Source: Glomus cerebriforme (lineage: Eukaryota; Glomeromycota; Glomeromycetes; Glomerales; Glomeraceae). Taken from it: a DNA stretch of 58,694 bases. Below, one piece after another: positions 13,050 to 24,030 of the stretch. The notes under the pieces are model-generated. The model made no database searches, was not told where the DNA came from, and saw nothing but the letters and a program-made list of their open reading frames with translations. Within the stretch, counting starts at the first letter, position 1. Every line of letters starts with the position of its first letter. A program made the translations under genes and the position numbers. The DNA lies in the NCBI GenBank assembly GCA_003550305.1, contig QKYT01000298.1:15738-74431 (forward strand). Direction: 5' to 3'.

Positions 13050-14509
13050 ATGGCACATACGACAATTTCTTCGATTTATTCTGCAGCTGAAGACGTTCCT
13101 CTTATTTTAGCCCCGCAATTTTCCGCGTTACAACCTGTAAGTTTAATACCGATTTATATTTAGTTTACATTTTATTAGGGATACTATCGATCAAATTTTA
13201 AAAAATTTCATTAGATAACTTTACCTCATGATTTTAACCTTGATCTTCCTCAAGTGGTAAGTATTCAAATCAGTGACAATATAGTCGATTCATTATTTCT
13301 TAATTCAATAATCACTTATAACTTTTATTATTTCAATCAACTCACTCTTTTTATAGAACAATTATGATTTTCAGTTAGAACGACATATTATTGCAGAATT
13401 CGAAAGGTATAGACAGGAAAATGCTACGACAATACAACTTCGTGCTCAAAAATTACAGGCACTTCAAGAGGAACGAATTCGTAAACACAAAGAAGAAGCT
13501 AGAAAAATAGCTCCCGGATTTTTGGATACAAATTTGAGAATTTTAACGCCTGTTCCAGTTAATAATACACAAAGAAGAGCTAGTCAGCAGGCAGAGAACG
13601 GAACTGTTAGTGAAAATAGTATGGATGAGCAGAAAATACATGTACGATCTGCTTCGGATGATATAGTTTTAGAGAGGATAAAGAAATCAAATGAGGAAGG
13701 AGATGAGGTAAATGAAGTTATGGCAATTGTGCCAGTTACAAGTCCTATTGAATGTGAGAGATAAATATGCATAAGTATTTATATTAATTTATTAACTTAG
13801 TGTATTTAATTCGATCGTTTAGACTAAATCATCGAAATCTTTGGTTTATTTGGAATTTGAGGAAAGCCTTCCTCCTCGAAATCCTTGGGAGCAACCAAAC
13901 ACAATTCAAGATGACATATCAATTCTACGGGAAGTGATTGGGTCACCGATATCGTCCAATGAACTTAATAATTTTGTTGCGAATGGAGGTGTAACCGGAT
14001 CTTCTAATTTTTTAGGGTCTCCCGCTAATCATGATATGATGGTTACTAACTCAAACCCTTCAAGGTCATTTCATTCGTCACCACTTCTACAACCTTCTAT
14101 AGGAACATCTTTACCATCTCAATTATCCAATCAGACTTTTGCTGGCAATCCTGACCTTCTATCAAATAGTCTTGCTAATTTACAAATATCTCAAAATACT
14201 TATTCAATGTCATCTATAAATGTTCATAATAATACGGCTCCGTCCGTTAAAGCTTATTCGGCCCCATCATCTAGTCAAGAACGCCGTCATTTACATCAAC
14301 CATATTCCACCCCTCCTATTCCTCCAAAGGAAGTATTACCAGCATCATCTTCCTCTCCTAAAAATGAAGATAACGATAATGATGATAATTCCGATTTAAT
14401 AAATAAATTTATTAATATGGGGTTCACAAAAGAACAAGCTATTGACGCGTTAGTAAAATCTGATCATGATCTTCAAAAGGCAACTAATTATTTATTAGAT
14501 TTACAATAA
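13050..14509 (+). CDS. UBA-domain protein, possibly ESCRT-I UBAP1-like
   Basis: Four exons (13050-13136, 13215-13256, 13357-13707, 13823-14509) give 388 aa. The last 40 residues are a clear UBA domain (LINKFINMGFTKEQAIDAL then LVKSDHDLQKATNYLLDL), which binds ubiquitin. The N-terminus reads LPHDFNLDLPQVNNYDFQLE, followed by a charged helix (about 45-85) and KIAPGFLDTNLRILTPV. This N-terminal pattern recalls the UMA region of UBAP1/MVB12 ESCRT-I subunits, but that link is only suggestive. The middle is low-complexity, rich in Ser, Asn and Pro. A role in ubiquitin-dependent sorting is inferred. The frame remains open past 13707 into intron 3, but the splice to 13823 restores the UBA domain. Confidence 0.8.
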
Positions 14510-14775
14510 TCTTTTATAATGCAATGCAAAGAAACAAAAAAAACAAGCATGGATATATAATTGTGTTGGGATTAATATCATCTGTAAAGAATAACATTAC
14601 TTACATTAAAGATTCAAAGATTACAATAAATAATCAATATATTTTATTTATTTATGTTCCACGAAAAAAATTCATCTGATGTTTCACAACATTACCATTT
14701 TAAGTAATTTAGAAATTCGATTTTTCAGTAGCCAAATTTCTTTGTTTTATCATCTTCCGCGTTTTCATTAATAAT

Positions 14776-15637
14776 ATGGTAAACCAAACGAATCAAACCA
14801 CTAAACATACTTGTAAGTGGGGTACCTGTACAGACAAGTTTGATTCTATGTTGTCGTTGTGGAAACATGTCGAACAACAACACGTTGATAATGCAACACC
14901 CCGTTTAATACATTTGGTGAACGATGACGACGGTATATATTTGTTCTTTCAACTTTATACATTTAAAATTGTCATATCTTTACTCATTTTGCTTTGTAGA
15001 TATTCCTGTCACGTCACCACAGAAGACAATGACAAAGTCTTCTATTAATTTTGTTGCGACTTCACAAATGAATCAGTCTCATGTTTATCCTGCCCATATG
15101 GCCACAGGTGTAATTAGGAATGGTGTGGACAACGTTAACAATGGACAAAATATGAATTTAATGGCACCAAATTTAAATACTCAGCAATCCCGATTACAAC
15201 CAGCTTATTTGTTAAATCCCCAAATAAGTCCAACTTTATCATATGATCAATTAGCGAATACACAAGTGTTTCAACAAACAGCAATTGTATCGTCACAAAA
15301 ACAACAACAGCAATTTCCACTAGCAATATCGTCCACGAATTATCTTACTTTACCTCAATTTCAACAAATAGCCGTTGGAACTCAGTCTACTAGTTTTTTG
15401 ATACAACCACGGCCACAACAGCAACAACAACAAATAATTCAATCGGCTGGCCAAGCTAGTATGGTACCTTTAGGAAGCATGCCTAATCCTATTACTATTG
15501 ATGATAACACGATGGACGTTGATCCACCTGTTATTAGTGTTAATCATCAAAGATTAGGTCGTCCTCCAGTTCCTCCAGTTCAAGGCCAAATTACTAATTT
15601 AAATAGACAATCTTTGAGTCAAAGTACAAAGAAATAA
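14776..15637 (+). CDS. C2H2 zinc-finger protein with Gln-rich tail
   Basis: Two exons (14776-14932, 15000-15637) give 264 aa. A single classical finger near the N-terminus reads CKWGTC, then HVEQQH (C-x4-C-x12-H-x4-H, about residues 13-36). The rest is low-complexity, rich in Gln, Asn and Pro, with poly-Gln tracts, as in transcriptional regulators. Joining at 14932/15000 gives NDDDDIPVTSPQKTM. No second DNA-binding domain is visible. A single finger of this spacing occurs in ARID2/RSC9-type chromatin subunits, but there is no ARID or RFX domain here, so the function is left open. A possible 3'-UTR intron follows the stop (GTATGC at about 15639 to TTTTAG at about 15716). Confidence 0.78.
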
Positions 15638-16283
15638 GGTATGCAGAAAACGATTCATGACGAAAAAATCGAAATGTAATATAATATCAATGTTGAAATA
15701 TATTTATTCTTTTAGGATCTACTTCCGAAAGAATGTTAATTGGGTCTGGTTGTTTTTTTGTGATTATATCTTCATTCTTATTTTATTCCCTTAAATAGGT
15801 CTTCTAACGAAATGTTTTTATTTTGTTTGTAGCGATTCATATTTGAAATAACTTCACTAAGGTGATTTACACATTTTTGAATTGTAGATTAAAATATTGG
15901 AAAAGGGTTCAAATAAATTTTATAATTCGCACATTTTCAACGAAAGGATGAAGCACCTTTTTAATCGTAGAATGTTAGTTAAAGACTGGGGACTTCTTTA
16001 TTAGAGATTCTATCTTGAATTGTTTTTTTATCACAATTTACGAATTAGTACAGTATACTTGTAATATATCAAATATATCATTGAAATTTCACTATATATT
16101 TGTAACTACAGAACGAATAATAAGAATAAAATACAGTGAAAGGATAGGGAAGAACTTAAAATTCAATCAACCTAATAGGAATATCTTACCCAAAACAAAC
16201 TCAAAATTAAAATAGAATGTAAATATAGCATAATTTGAAGTTGGATATAATAGATATGCGAAACATAAATTAAATTTCTATAT

Positions 16284-19200
16284 TTAGATATCCCTTTCAG
16301 ATTTTTTTAACGAGACAGATAACCTTTTGGTCTTCTTTGTTGGGCGTTGATCCGCAGTATCATCCTTGAATTTACCACGGAGTGAAGAACCTGATACAAC
16401 AGATCTATCGCTCTCATTTCTTCTGTCACTTGTAAAGTAGGCAGCTTCATGGGCTAATAAATAAAAAAGCACCCATCACGAAAAACAATTTGAGTACATA
16501 AAATCGTTGATAATATTACACCCCACCAATGTCAAATTCCCTATTATTTAAAAACCCAGATAAAAATTGATTATTTAAAGACGCCGTAGTTTCATACCGT
16601 CTATGGCCATACTCTTTCTTCGTGTAGCCGGTTCATGTGTTCCTCCTGAGCCTTCACTTCTTCTAAATTCCAAGATTTGTGTTTCAACATGATCCTTCAT
16701 TTCTAATGCCATTTGATGAATATCTGTTTCTTCTCTGTTAAACACCGAGGCATTCATAAACATTAACATTAAATCACGATGGAATAAATTGGTATCGTGG
16801 ATAGTCTATAATAAAATTGCGTTAATATTTTTAAAAATTTTTTTTTTGAAATTAATAAATAATTATTAAATGAATACCCCTTCGCGAAGACGTTTTTTTA
16901 AAGTTCTTAAGTCCATTGGCTGTTTTACTATTTCATAATAACCAGGTGCATCTTGTTCCCTAATCGGATTTTGAAAAACGCTGGCAAATCGATGATTATT
17001 AATTTCATGTAATATCATAGAAACTAATTTCTGCCATGTTTTAAGTTTCTTATCATCTAAAATAAATTATGTGTCAAATCGAATTTTTAAAAAAAAATCC
17101 TCAAATGATAATACTTTAGTGATATGTATACCTGATGTTTCTCCACTTGGGGTTGGTGCAGTATCATATTGAGGAGTTGTTATTGGAGGAACAACTATAA
17201 TGTTTTCCCATTAAACCAAGTAAATATTAGAATGGAATTTATATAATAAAGTCAACTTGACGTAAAACATTTGCTTACGATCTCCAGGAGTTGAAGGTGG
17301 TGCGTTCAAAGGAGTAGTAACTGTAGTAACTGCGACGGCAGTTGGAGTGGTAGACCCTAAACCGGCTCCCGGAGTAGGTTCCTTGAATTCTGCTTGAGGT
17401 GTGAGTGTGACCTTTTCTTTCGAGATGGATTTATCCTCTTCGTTTTCTTCAGGAAGAGTTGACATGTCAACCATATGTATATCTTCAGCATCCTCTTTGA
17501 CTTCTTCTGAAGTGTCCTCCTTTTTATTTGTCTTCGTTTCATCAACTGGTTCAGTGAGCGATAATGATTCTGTTGATTTTATAGTATCTAGTGTCGTTCC
17601 TTCTTTTGTTGAAACTACAGATTGTTTTGATGTAACCTCTAAAATTTCTGACTCTTTGCTTTTACCTTTAACAACTTCTTTATCATCAATTTCTTCCTTT
17701 GCTGTGACTTTACTAGGTTGGCCTTTGGACTCATATTGCTCTTGAGATATTATATTTTCTTGTTTAATGGTGGTATCTGCTTCTTCCATTGAGGTTGGCG
17801 AAGACACAAGGTTTTCAGTAAAATGGATTCTTTCGGGACTTTCGCCGGTAACTTCCGGTAAAAATTCTACACTAAGTTCACAAAGATCCATTGCAACATC
17901 ACCACCAATAGTTTGTGGAGTATCTTCTGCTGATTCTGTAGTTGGTGAAGAAATCATTTTCTTAGGTTGTTCAACTTTAGACACATCTGTATCTAATGTT
18001 GATTCTAATGAAAGGGATGATGATTCAATTATAGGTTTCTCTATAGCTTTCTCATCATCAATATCCATCATATTATTAACTTCTTCTTCCACGGGAAGTT
18101 CAATATTGTCTTTTAGCACCTCCATATTTGCAGCAGCAGTTGTTAAAACTTGAATATTTTGTCCCTTTAAGGAATCCATAATTAAATTTTCATTTGGCTC
18201 AGCAAGTGGTGTTGCTGGTGTTTGAGGCTGTAGCACATCTTTGTTAGTTATCACTGTTGAAGAAGGAACTACATCAATCTCCATAACTTCTGTCGTTAAT
18301 GATGGGTCAACCTCTATTAATGGTTTAATTTCAACTTGTGGTTCCAATACTATTTCATTCTCTGTTGTATCAACGTCCATTGGCATTATAGATTCGACTT
18401 TAGCTGATGGTAGAACTACGGAAGGTTCAATTTTAACATTTACATTAGAAATTACATCAGTTGATTCTTTAGGTATTTCTGATGTTGATGTTTTAGAAAC
18501 TTCTTCTGCTTTCTTCTCTAGCTCTTTATTTTTTATAATCTCAGCAAATTTATGATCCATTTTTCCTGATTTAATTTCATCAATTTCATTTACAAGTTCC
18601 CTTTTATCAATAAAAAATGAACGAATAATTTAATATTCGATCTGCAAAAATTTGTAAAATTCCAAAAGTAAATTAGCTGCTTTTATACCGAAATCTTTTC
18701 TCGGTTGATGTTATTAATGATTTTAATTCAACAATACGTTCATGATAAAGTTGACGAGCTAATTTCGCGGTCCATGGCATACGTTGCTTGTCTGTTAATA
18801 TTTTCGATAACATAACAAGAACAATTTTTATCAAAATGTTAAATATCATAAATACTTTTCTTAGACAAATATCTTTAAAAAAACACAATAGCAAAAATAT
18901 AAATAAATTTTCTTCAATACCATTTACATATTCTCCAGATCTCTTTTTATGTTCACTGAATTATCGTTTTTTTTATTGGTTTGTTCCGGATTAATGATAG
19001 AAAATATTATAGAAAAATAAAAGAAAAAAATTTCCAAAATTGAAATTATTATACACATTTGCAACATTCAATACACCCAAAACCCGTGATAGAATAAAAT
19101 TTCTCGCTTTTTATTATATTCTAATTTAAAAATTAGGATCTATTGATATATGAAATAAAATATCCCAAAGAGTCATTGAATATAAAAAACATACTCTTCA

Positions 19201-19514
19201 ATTTCTGCTTCATTCTTTAATGGATCTACTAAAGTGTTATATTTTGTGGTACAGTTCTATTATACGATATAGATATTAACAAAAACTCGTTGTCAGTGAT
19301 AAATCAAAAATGTTAAATATTTTTGAAAAAGATCTGTTCAGATCGTTTAATAAACCTTTTGTGTAAAAAAGTCGGCAGTGTGAGATACCATTGGATGTTG
19401 TTTCATCGTACGTGAAATTGCAAACCAATTGTCTCCATACTTGTAAACAGATTGTATGAGCAAGAGTTTTTCAAAAGTTGTCCAAGAATTCTCATCAGCT
19501 TGCGCGTTCGCCAT
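16284..19514 (-). CDS. BRD8-like: Bromodomain protein of BRD8 type (NuA4/TIP60 subunit-like)
   Basis: Nine exons (19514-19356, 19256-19195, 18955-18928, 18786-18689, 18600-17279, 17194-17132, 17056-16878, 16805-16598, 16453-16284) sum to 2289 nt, 762 aa. N-terminal SANT-like segment WTTFEKLLLIQSVYKYGDNW (about 17-36), then a charged coiled region with LYHERIVELKSLI and ELVNEIDEIKSGK, as in BRD8. Residues about 200-560 are acidic, Ser/Thr-rich low complexity. The bromodomain (about 580-690) shows WQKLVSMILHEINNHRFASV, then PGYYEIVKQPMDLRTLKKRL and a final helix with FMNASVFN, whose Asn is the acetyl-lysine contact. The tail is basic. It would read acetylated histones in the NuA4 acetyltransferase. 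The 28-nt third exon is needed to restore phase. An in-frame ATG at 19532 is an alternative start. Long antisense open frames across 17.4-18.5 kb are shadows. Confidence 0.88.
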
Positions 19515-19826
19515 AATACGAAAAACATTCAAGCTGTTAAAAGAAAATAAACAGTAGATCTAATTACGATCTAGGTTCCTTTGTAAACTTTTTTTAAGAG
19601 CGACACTTGTGAGACTTGGGTGGCTTAGTCACCTATTCTTGAGTCACGGGATCATACTTTTTACGGCGGTACAAAAAGTTTGTTAATCAGTCAGGTGAAT
19701 CAGGTGGTAGGTATACTGTCAGGTGATGTACTCGTTGGTTCACCAGTTTTAGAATTTATTTAATTTGTTTATTTTTTTAAAACCGACGATTTCCAAAAAA
19801 AGCTTTTACTAACATAGTTAGGCGAT
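19515..19826. promoter_or_regulatory. Bidirectional promoter between BRD8-like and PHD genes, with three CAGGTG boxes
   Basis: A 312-bp spacer separates divergent starts. It holds three CAGGTG E-box-type hexamers at 19692, 19701 and 19720 in one 34-bp cluster. Coordinate expression of the two chromatin genes is an inference from arrangement. Confidence 0.45.
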
Positions 19827-21566
19827 ATGGAGCCCAAACCGAACGTTTTAAATGAAAAACGTCGTCGCGTTTCTGATTTCCATAACATTTTAGATGAGTA
19901 TAATAAATTTGACCAACAAGATAAGAACAGTTGGTCTCCCTCACCACCTTCTTCCTCTGATGAAAGTATGATTTTTAATATTGTTCCAAGCGATTCTGAA
20001 ACGGATTCTGAAACGGATTCTGATAGTGAAAATGATATTAAGTATACTTTGAAGAATAAGAATACTAAACCAATGGCAAATTGGCATGATATTATTTTCT
20101 CAGAAAGCGAAGCAGATTCTTGTAGTTCAAGTACCATAACAGATGATTCATACAGTACAGTAACAGGTGAAAACAATCATAACTCACGTGTATTTGATGA
20201 TTGGCAGACTTGGATACCAGAACTATCATCAAGTGAAGATGATACACCTTCCTCTAATACAAAAAAAAGACCAAGGATTGGAAATCATTCAATCACTTGT
20301 TTTGTATGTGGTGGTCCCGAATTATATTTTAATTTTATTTGTATATGTGCTGGTTGCAATGTCGGTTATCATCAAATGTGTCATGAACCGCAAATAAGCG
20401 ATAGTACAGTAAAAAAACTATCTAGTATTAATGAAAAGTGGCTTTGCGCGAATTGTCAGAAAAAAGCCAATAATGAATCATCAATTCTATCTGTCAATAG
20501 TAGAAGGATTGATGCAAGTTCATCTATTAATAACGACAAACTCAATGAAAAGATTATTGAATCTGTTAACCGGCAAGCTTTGGTTCGTGATGAAGGGATG
20601 ATGAATATTGATGATTCAAGCAAAATTCGGAAATCAGATTTTTACCAAGAAAAATCTAATAACAAATGTTTATTATCTGTTAAAAAAGAATTAAGAGGAT
20701 CATCTGACAATATTGATGGTTCATCGCGATCTCAAGCACCTTCTGGTCAGAGTCATAAATCTAAAGTCCTTCATAAAAAACGTAGGGGTTTACTACCAGT
20801 GATAATTCAGCCATTTGAAAGGAGACACTCTACAGCATCTGAACTTCGAAAATTATTTGAAAAATGTCCTTTATCTATAGTTAACTTTGATGAAATTTTT
20901 ATTCCTGAAGAATGGGGTAATTTTGTTGAAATTCCTACAACTAGCGTAGAATATATTATGCCTAGTACAAGTTCAATCTCACCAGGCACGAATTCCATTA
21001 CTTTCAAACAAAGCAAATATGTAGACACTTCTACATCAATAGACTATGGGTTACCAGGAAAGATTTCAACTTTAACTGGAAAGAATGTTGTTTCAATCAG
21101 AAAGCATGCTAGTTTGTCACCTAATAAAAATCCCGTTACTCCCGCTTTAAAACGCGTTCATTCGCCATCAAAGAACGCACATACACCTACAAACAAACGT
21201 GTTGTTACTTCTAGTAACAATAACAATAATGGTTCACATACTAAAAGTATTACTCCGATCAAAGGGACTGATTCACGAACACAGAAAGCAATGATTTCAA
21301 GGGATAAAGGTTTTTCGACCCCAGGAAAGAACACGATAAAAAATGGATCATCAAGTGAAGATGATTATTCCCCTACAAAGAGAGTTATTTCGTCCAGTAA
21401 ACCAGTTGGATTAATAGATACTGATGATGCAGACTTTAACATTATGTCTTTATTGCCACCAAATCTAATCCCTTGTTTAAATTTCGGAGAATTAGCTTTT
21501 CGGGAAGGCACCATGGATCGCAAGAAAACTATCAAACGCGGACGAATATTTCCCGTAATAAAGTAA
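19827..21566 (+). CDS. PHD-finger protein
   Basis: A single exon gives 579 aa. A PHD finger (about 158-211) has zinc ligands in order CFVC, CICAGC, H-x2-C in YHQMCHEP and CANC near its end. PHD fingers bind histone H3 tails. Flanking sequence is low-complexity and Ser/Asp/Glu-rich at the N-terminus (a short SETDSETDSD repeat), while residues about 430-530 are basic with many SP/TP sites (SPNKNPVTPALKRVHSPSK), candidate CDK sites. The C-terminus has a hydrophobic patch NIMSLLPPNLIPCLNFGELA that looks like a short interaction motif. No catalytic chromatin domain is present. It is divergent from the BRD8-like gene, so a shared chromatin role is plausible but unproven. Confidence 0.85.
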   Translation: MEPKPNVLNEKRRRVSDFHNILDEYNKFDQQDKNSWSPSPPSSSDESMIFNIVPSDSETDSETDSDSENDIKYTLKNKNTKPMANWHDIIFSESEADSCSSSTITDDSYSTVTGENNHNSRVFDDWQTWIPELSSSEDDTPSSNTKKRPRIGNHSITCFVCGGPELYFNFICICAGCNVGYHQMCHEPQISDSTVKKLSSINEKWLCANCQKKANNESSILSVNSRRIDASSSINNDKLNEKIIESVNRQALVRDEGMMNIDDSSKIRKSDFYQEKSNNKCLLSVKKELRGSSDNIDGSSRSQAPSGQSHKSKVLHKKRRGLLPVIIQPFERRHSTASELRKLFEKCPLSIVNFDEIFIPEEWGNFVEIPTTSVEYIMPSTSSISPGTNSITFKQSKYVDTSTSIDYGLPGKISTLTGKNVVSIRKHASLSPNKNPVTPALKRVHSPSKNAHTPTNKRVVTSSNNNNNGSHTKSITPIKGTDSRTQKAMISRDKGFSTPGKNTIKNGSSSEDDYSPTKRVISSSKPVGLIDTDDADFNIMSLLPPNLIPCLNFGELAFREGTMDRKKTIKRGRIFPVIK

Positions 21567-23163
21567 TATTTATGTTTTATATCTATAATTCAGTCATTTA
21601 ATGTTTGTGTATATGGCGGAAATGAAAACCATATAGAGAAAAAGAGAAAATAAAATCATCATCGTAATTAATTCGCTACTTATTGATTCAGTAATAACTT
21701 ATAATGTTTAAATAAGAAAGATTATGGTTAGTTAAATAATTGATCTTCCCAATAACTCATAGAATTAATAATATATTTACAAAAATTCAGTTAATTATAA
21801 TAATAGTTTTTCAAACTTTTTTTTTTAGAAATTTAATATAAATCAACAACTAAATTGTTTTTTTTTATTTGCTGTCATAAAAAATTTAAAAATTTTGAAC
21901 CAAGTATTATATCTTATGCATTCCAAAATCACTATTATACTATAAGCACCATAATCCAAAATGCAAGTGAGAAATGAACTAGATTATTCTTTTTAGTGAT
22001 TCGATTACTCTCTAAAATGATTAAAATGTACGTTAAATAAAATTAAATTAATTCCCAAAAAAATAAGATGCTAACTAAATACATTGATACAGAAAATAAA
22101 GAAATTTCCTTCTTTCAACATGTTAAGAAGTTTGACTCTAAACATTACTAAAGTTGTTTATTGATTACTTATTTTCCAATTCATCAAGCATCCAAACTAC
22201 TAAACTTGGTTTAATTTTAACATTTAGAAAATTTTTCTTTTTCAGTAAGAATTACATTTTCTAATGGCTTAGTATCTTTCAAAATTATTTAGTTTCATAA
22301 AGCGACTTAATTTTTTCATTCTCATTATTAGGTCTAAGTTTAATGAATTCTTTATTAGTTATTTTATTTTAGTTACTTTTAATTATTCCATTAGTATGAA
22401 ACTTATTATTACTGTAGACAAAATAATAAAATACATTGCTATTTTTTAAAAAATAGGTATTCATACATTTTAATTATATTAACTGTATGGTTGCCACAGA
22501 TAAAACATTAAAGAAACAAACTTTTTGAAATAGAATAAAATAATAGATCTTGATAAATATATAATTATAATATTTCATCAATAATAAAGCAAACTAAAAT
22601 TTACAATTAATAAGTAAATTTTGCTGAACCAGAATAAAATCTAAAAATATATATAAAATAAATAAAATAATTATTAATAATAATGATAATGATTCGAACA
22701 ACGATTATCTTTTATTATTTGAAATATTATTGATGGATTAATTTATCAAAATTGGTTATTTTAAACTGTGGCAAATTATGCACATTTTCAGGAGAACAAT
22801 AGACTGTGTTAGACAGTTAGAGCGGCGCCAAGTATCAAATAAGGATAATGTAGCACAAGACCCAATTTTATTGTTATTAAATCTATATTGCATTTATCTG
22901 TTATTATCTGTCAACTTTTTATGCAGGGACGGTGGTAAATATCGTGTGATTAAAATGTGAATTATTTATTATTACCTTAATTATGTATTAAGTGATATAT
23001 TTTGTGAATGCCATGAATTTAATTAACATCGTGTTTAAAAAGTTCCATTGTATTAATAAAAGAAAGAATAAGAAAAATTCGTGAAGTATTTCTAGACGAT
23101 AAAAGCATTTATTTGAACATCAGATTAAAAAAAAAAAGTATTAACTGACCCTCCTCAATATTC
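21567..23163. other. Intergenic AT-rich DNA
   Basis: About 1.6 kb with no supported gene. Short open frames here, such as one near 22.8 kb, lack splice or domain support. From about 23060 the sequence is a diverged copy of the segment starting near 26120. Confidence 0.6.
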
Positions 23164-23215
23164 ATGTCATCATAAAATAGTAATGAAACCAATTACAAAA
23201 ATATCATACAAAACG
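23164..23215 (+). pseudogene. Relic of the small basic gene at 26262 (truncated duplicate)
   Basis: The start codon and flanks match the intact gene at 26262. The fourth codon, CAA there, is TAA here, a small internal deletion follows, and after about 50 bp the sequence jumps to DNA matching the intact gene's 3' flank (about 23231 against 26666). Most of the coding region is therefore deleted. Confidence 0.7.
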
Positions 23216-23359
23216 CACTTACATTAATTTATATCTTAAAATAGTTTTAATATTTTACTTTTCATAATTATTTAATATCATACAAATAAAAAAAAAATGA
23301 TACGTTCTATATAATACATAAATATACAACAATGATATTTGAATTATTTAAATAAAATT

Positions 23360-24030
23360 TTACCAACCACAATCTGCCCAATTATCACCACCCCAATAAC
23401 TTTCACCTCCTGATTCTAATCCTAAATTATCTTCTAAATTAAGTTTGTTCTCATGTTTATGACGAGAGGACTTATTATGAATAGGAGCAGAAATGTTACT
23501 ATATTTATTGGGTTTCTCGGGTTTCCCAGATTTATGACTGCTACCACCTAATCCTAGTTTACTCAAAAATCCACCATGTTTCTTTGGTTTAACAGTTGAT
23601 GTTGAATCGATAGCAGTAGAAACCTTTGGAACTGAAGGTGGATATGATGGATATGTAGAGGATGTTGAATAATTTGAATATGTTTCTGATGTAGACTTTA
23701 CTACAGGCATTTTATTGGCGCATTCTTTATATGGAGGTGGTAAATCTCTTGGATCATCCCATGTAATCACTGGAGGATTTTTTGTTGTGTCTAAAAATAA
23801 CAATAAAAATTGGTTTAATTTGAAGATAATAATTATAAAATGTCATTACTATTACTTACCAACATAAAAGTATCTTCTAACATTTGGTTCCCACTGGAAA
23901 AAAAAAATTCTTTTAATAATCTTTAATTATTGCGATATTTTCTTGTATCACTATTTCAATAAAATATATCAAATGACACGGTTTATTTTACCTGAGAAAC
24001 CCATCCTGGAGGTAAAGGTCGCGTATTCAT
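23360..24030 (-). CDS. WW-domain protein, WWM1-like, copy 1
   Basis: Three exons (24030-23992, 23893-23860, 23790-23360) give 167 aa. The N-terminal WW domain is LPPGWVSQWEPN then RRYFYVDTTKNPPVITWDDP, with both signature Trp residues, followed by a PPPY motif. WW domains bind PPxY ligands, so intra- or intermolecular binding of the adjacent PPPY is possible. The rest is Ser/Thr/Pro-rich, then KKHGGFLSKLGLGGSSHK, and ends in a Trp/Gly tail WGGDNWADCGW. The layout resembles yeast WWM1, a metacaspase-interacting WW protein, also small with a Gly-rich tail; that relation is inferred. It is a tandem paralogue of the gene at 26866-27853 but lacks that gene's last intron and most of its glycine-rich membrane-like segment. 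Confidence 0.85.

Noticed and set aside
17401..18555. Three plus-strand open frames rich in Ser/Thr/Val
   Set aside because: They are antisense shadows of the large low-complexity exon of the BRD8-like gene, which joins in phase to SANT-like and bromodomain exons.
22778..22960. 60-residue open frame in the 21.6-23.2 kb spacer
   Set aside because: No recognisable motif and no supporting exons; AT-rich chance frame.
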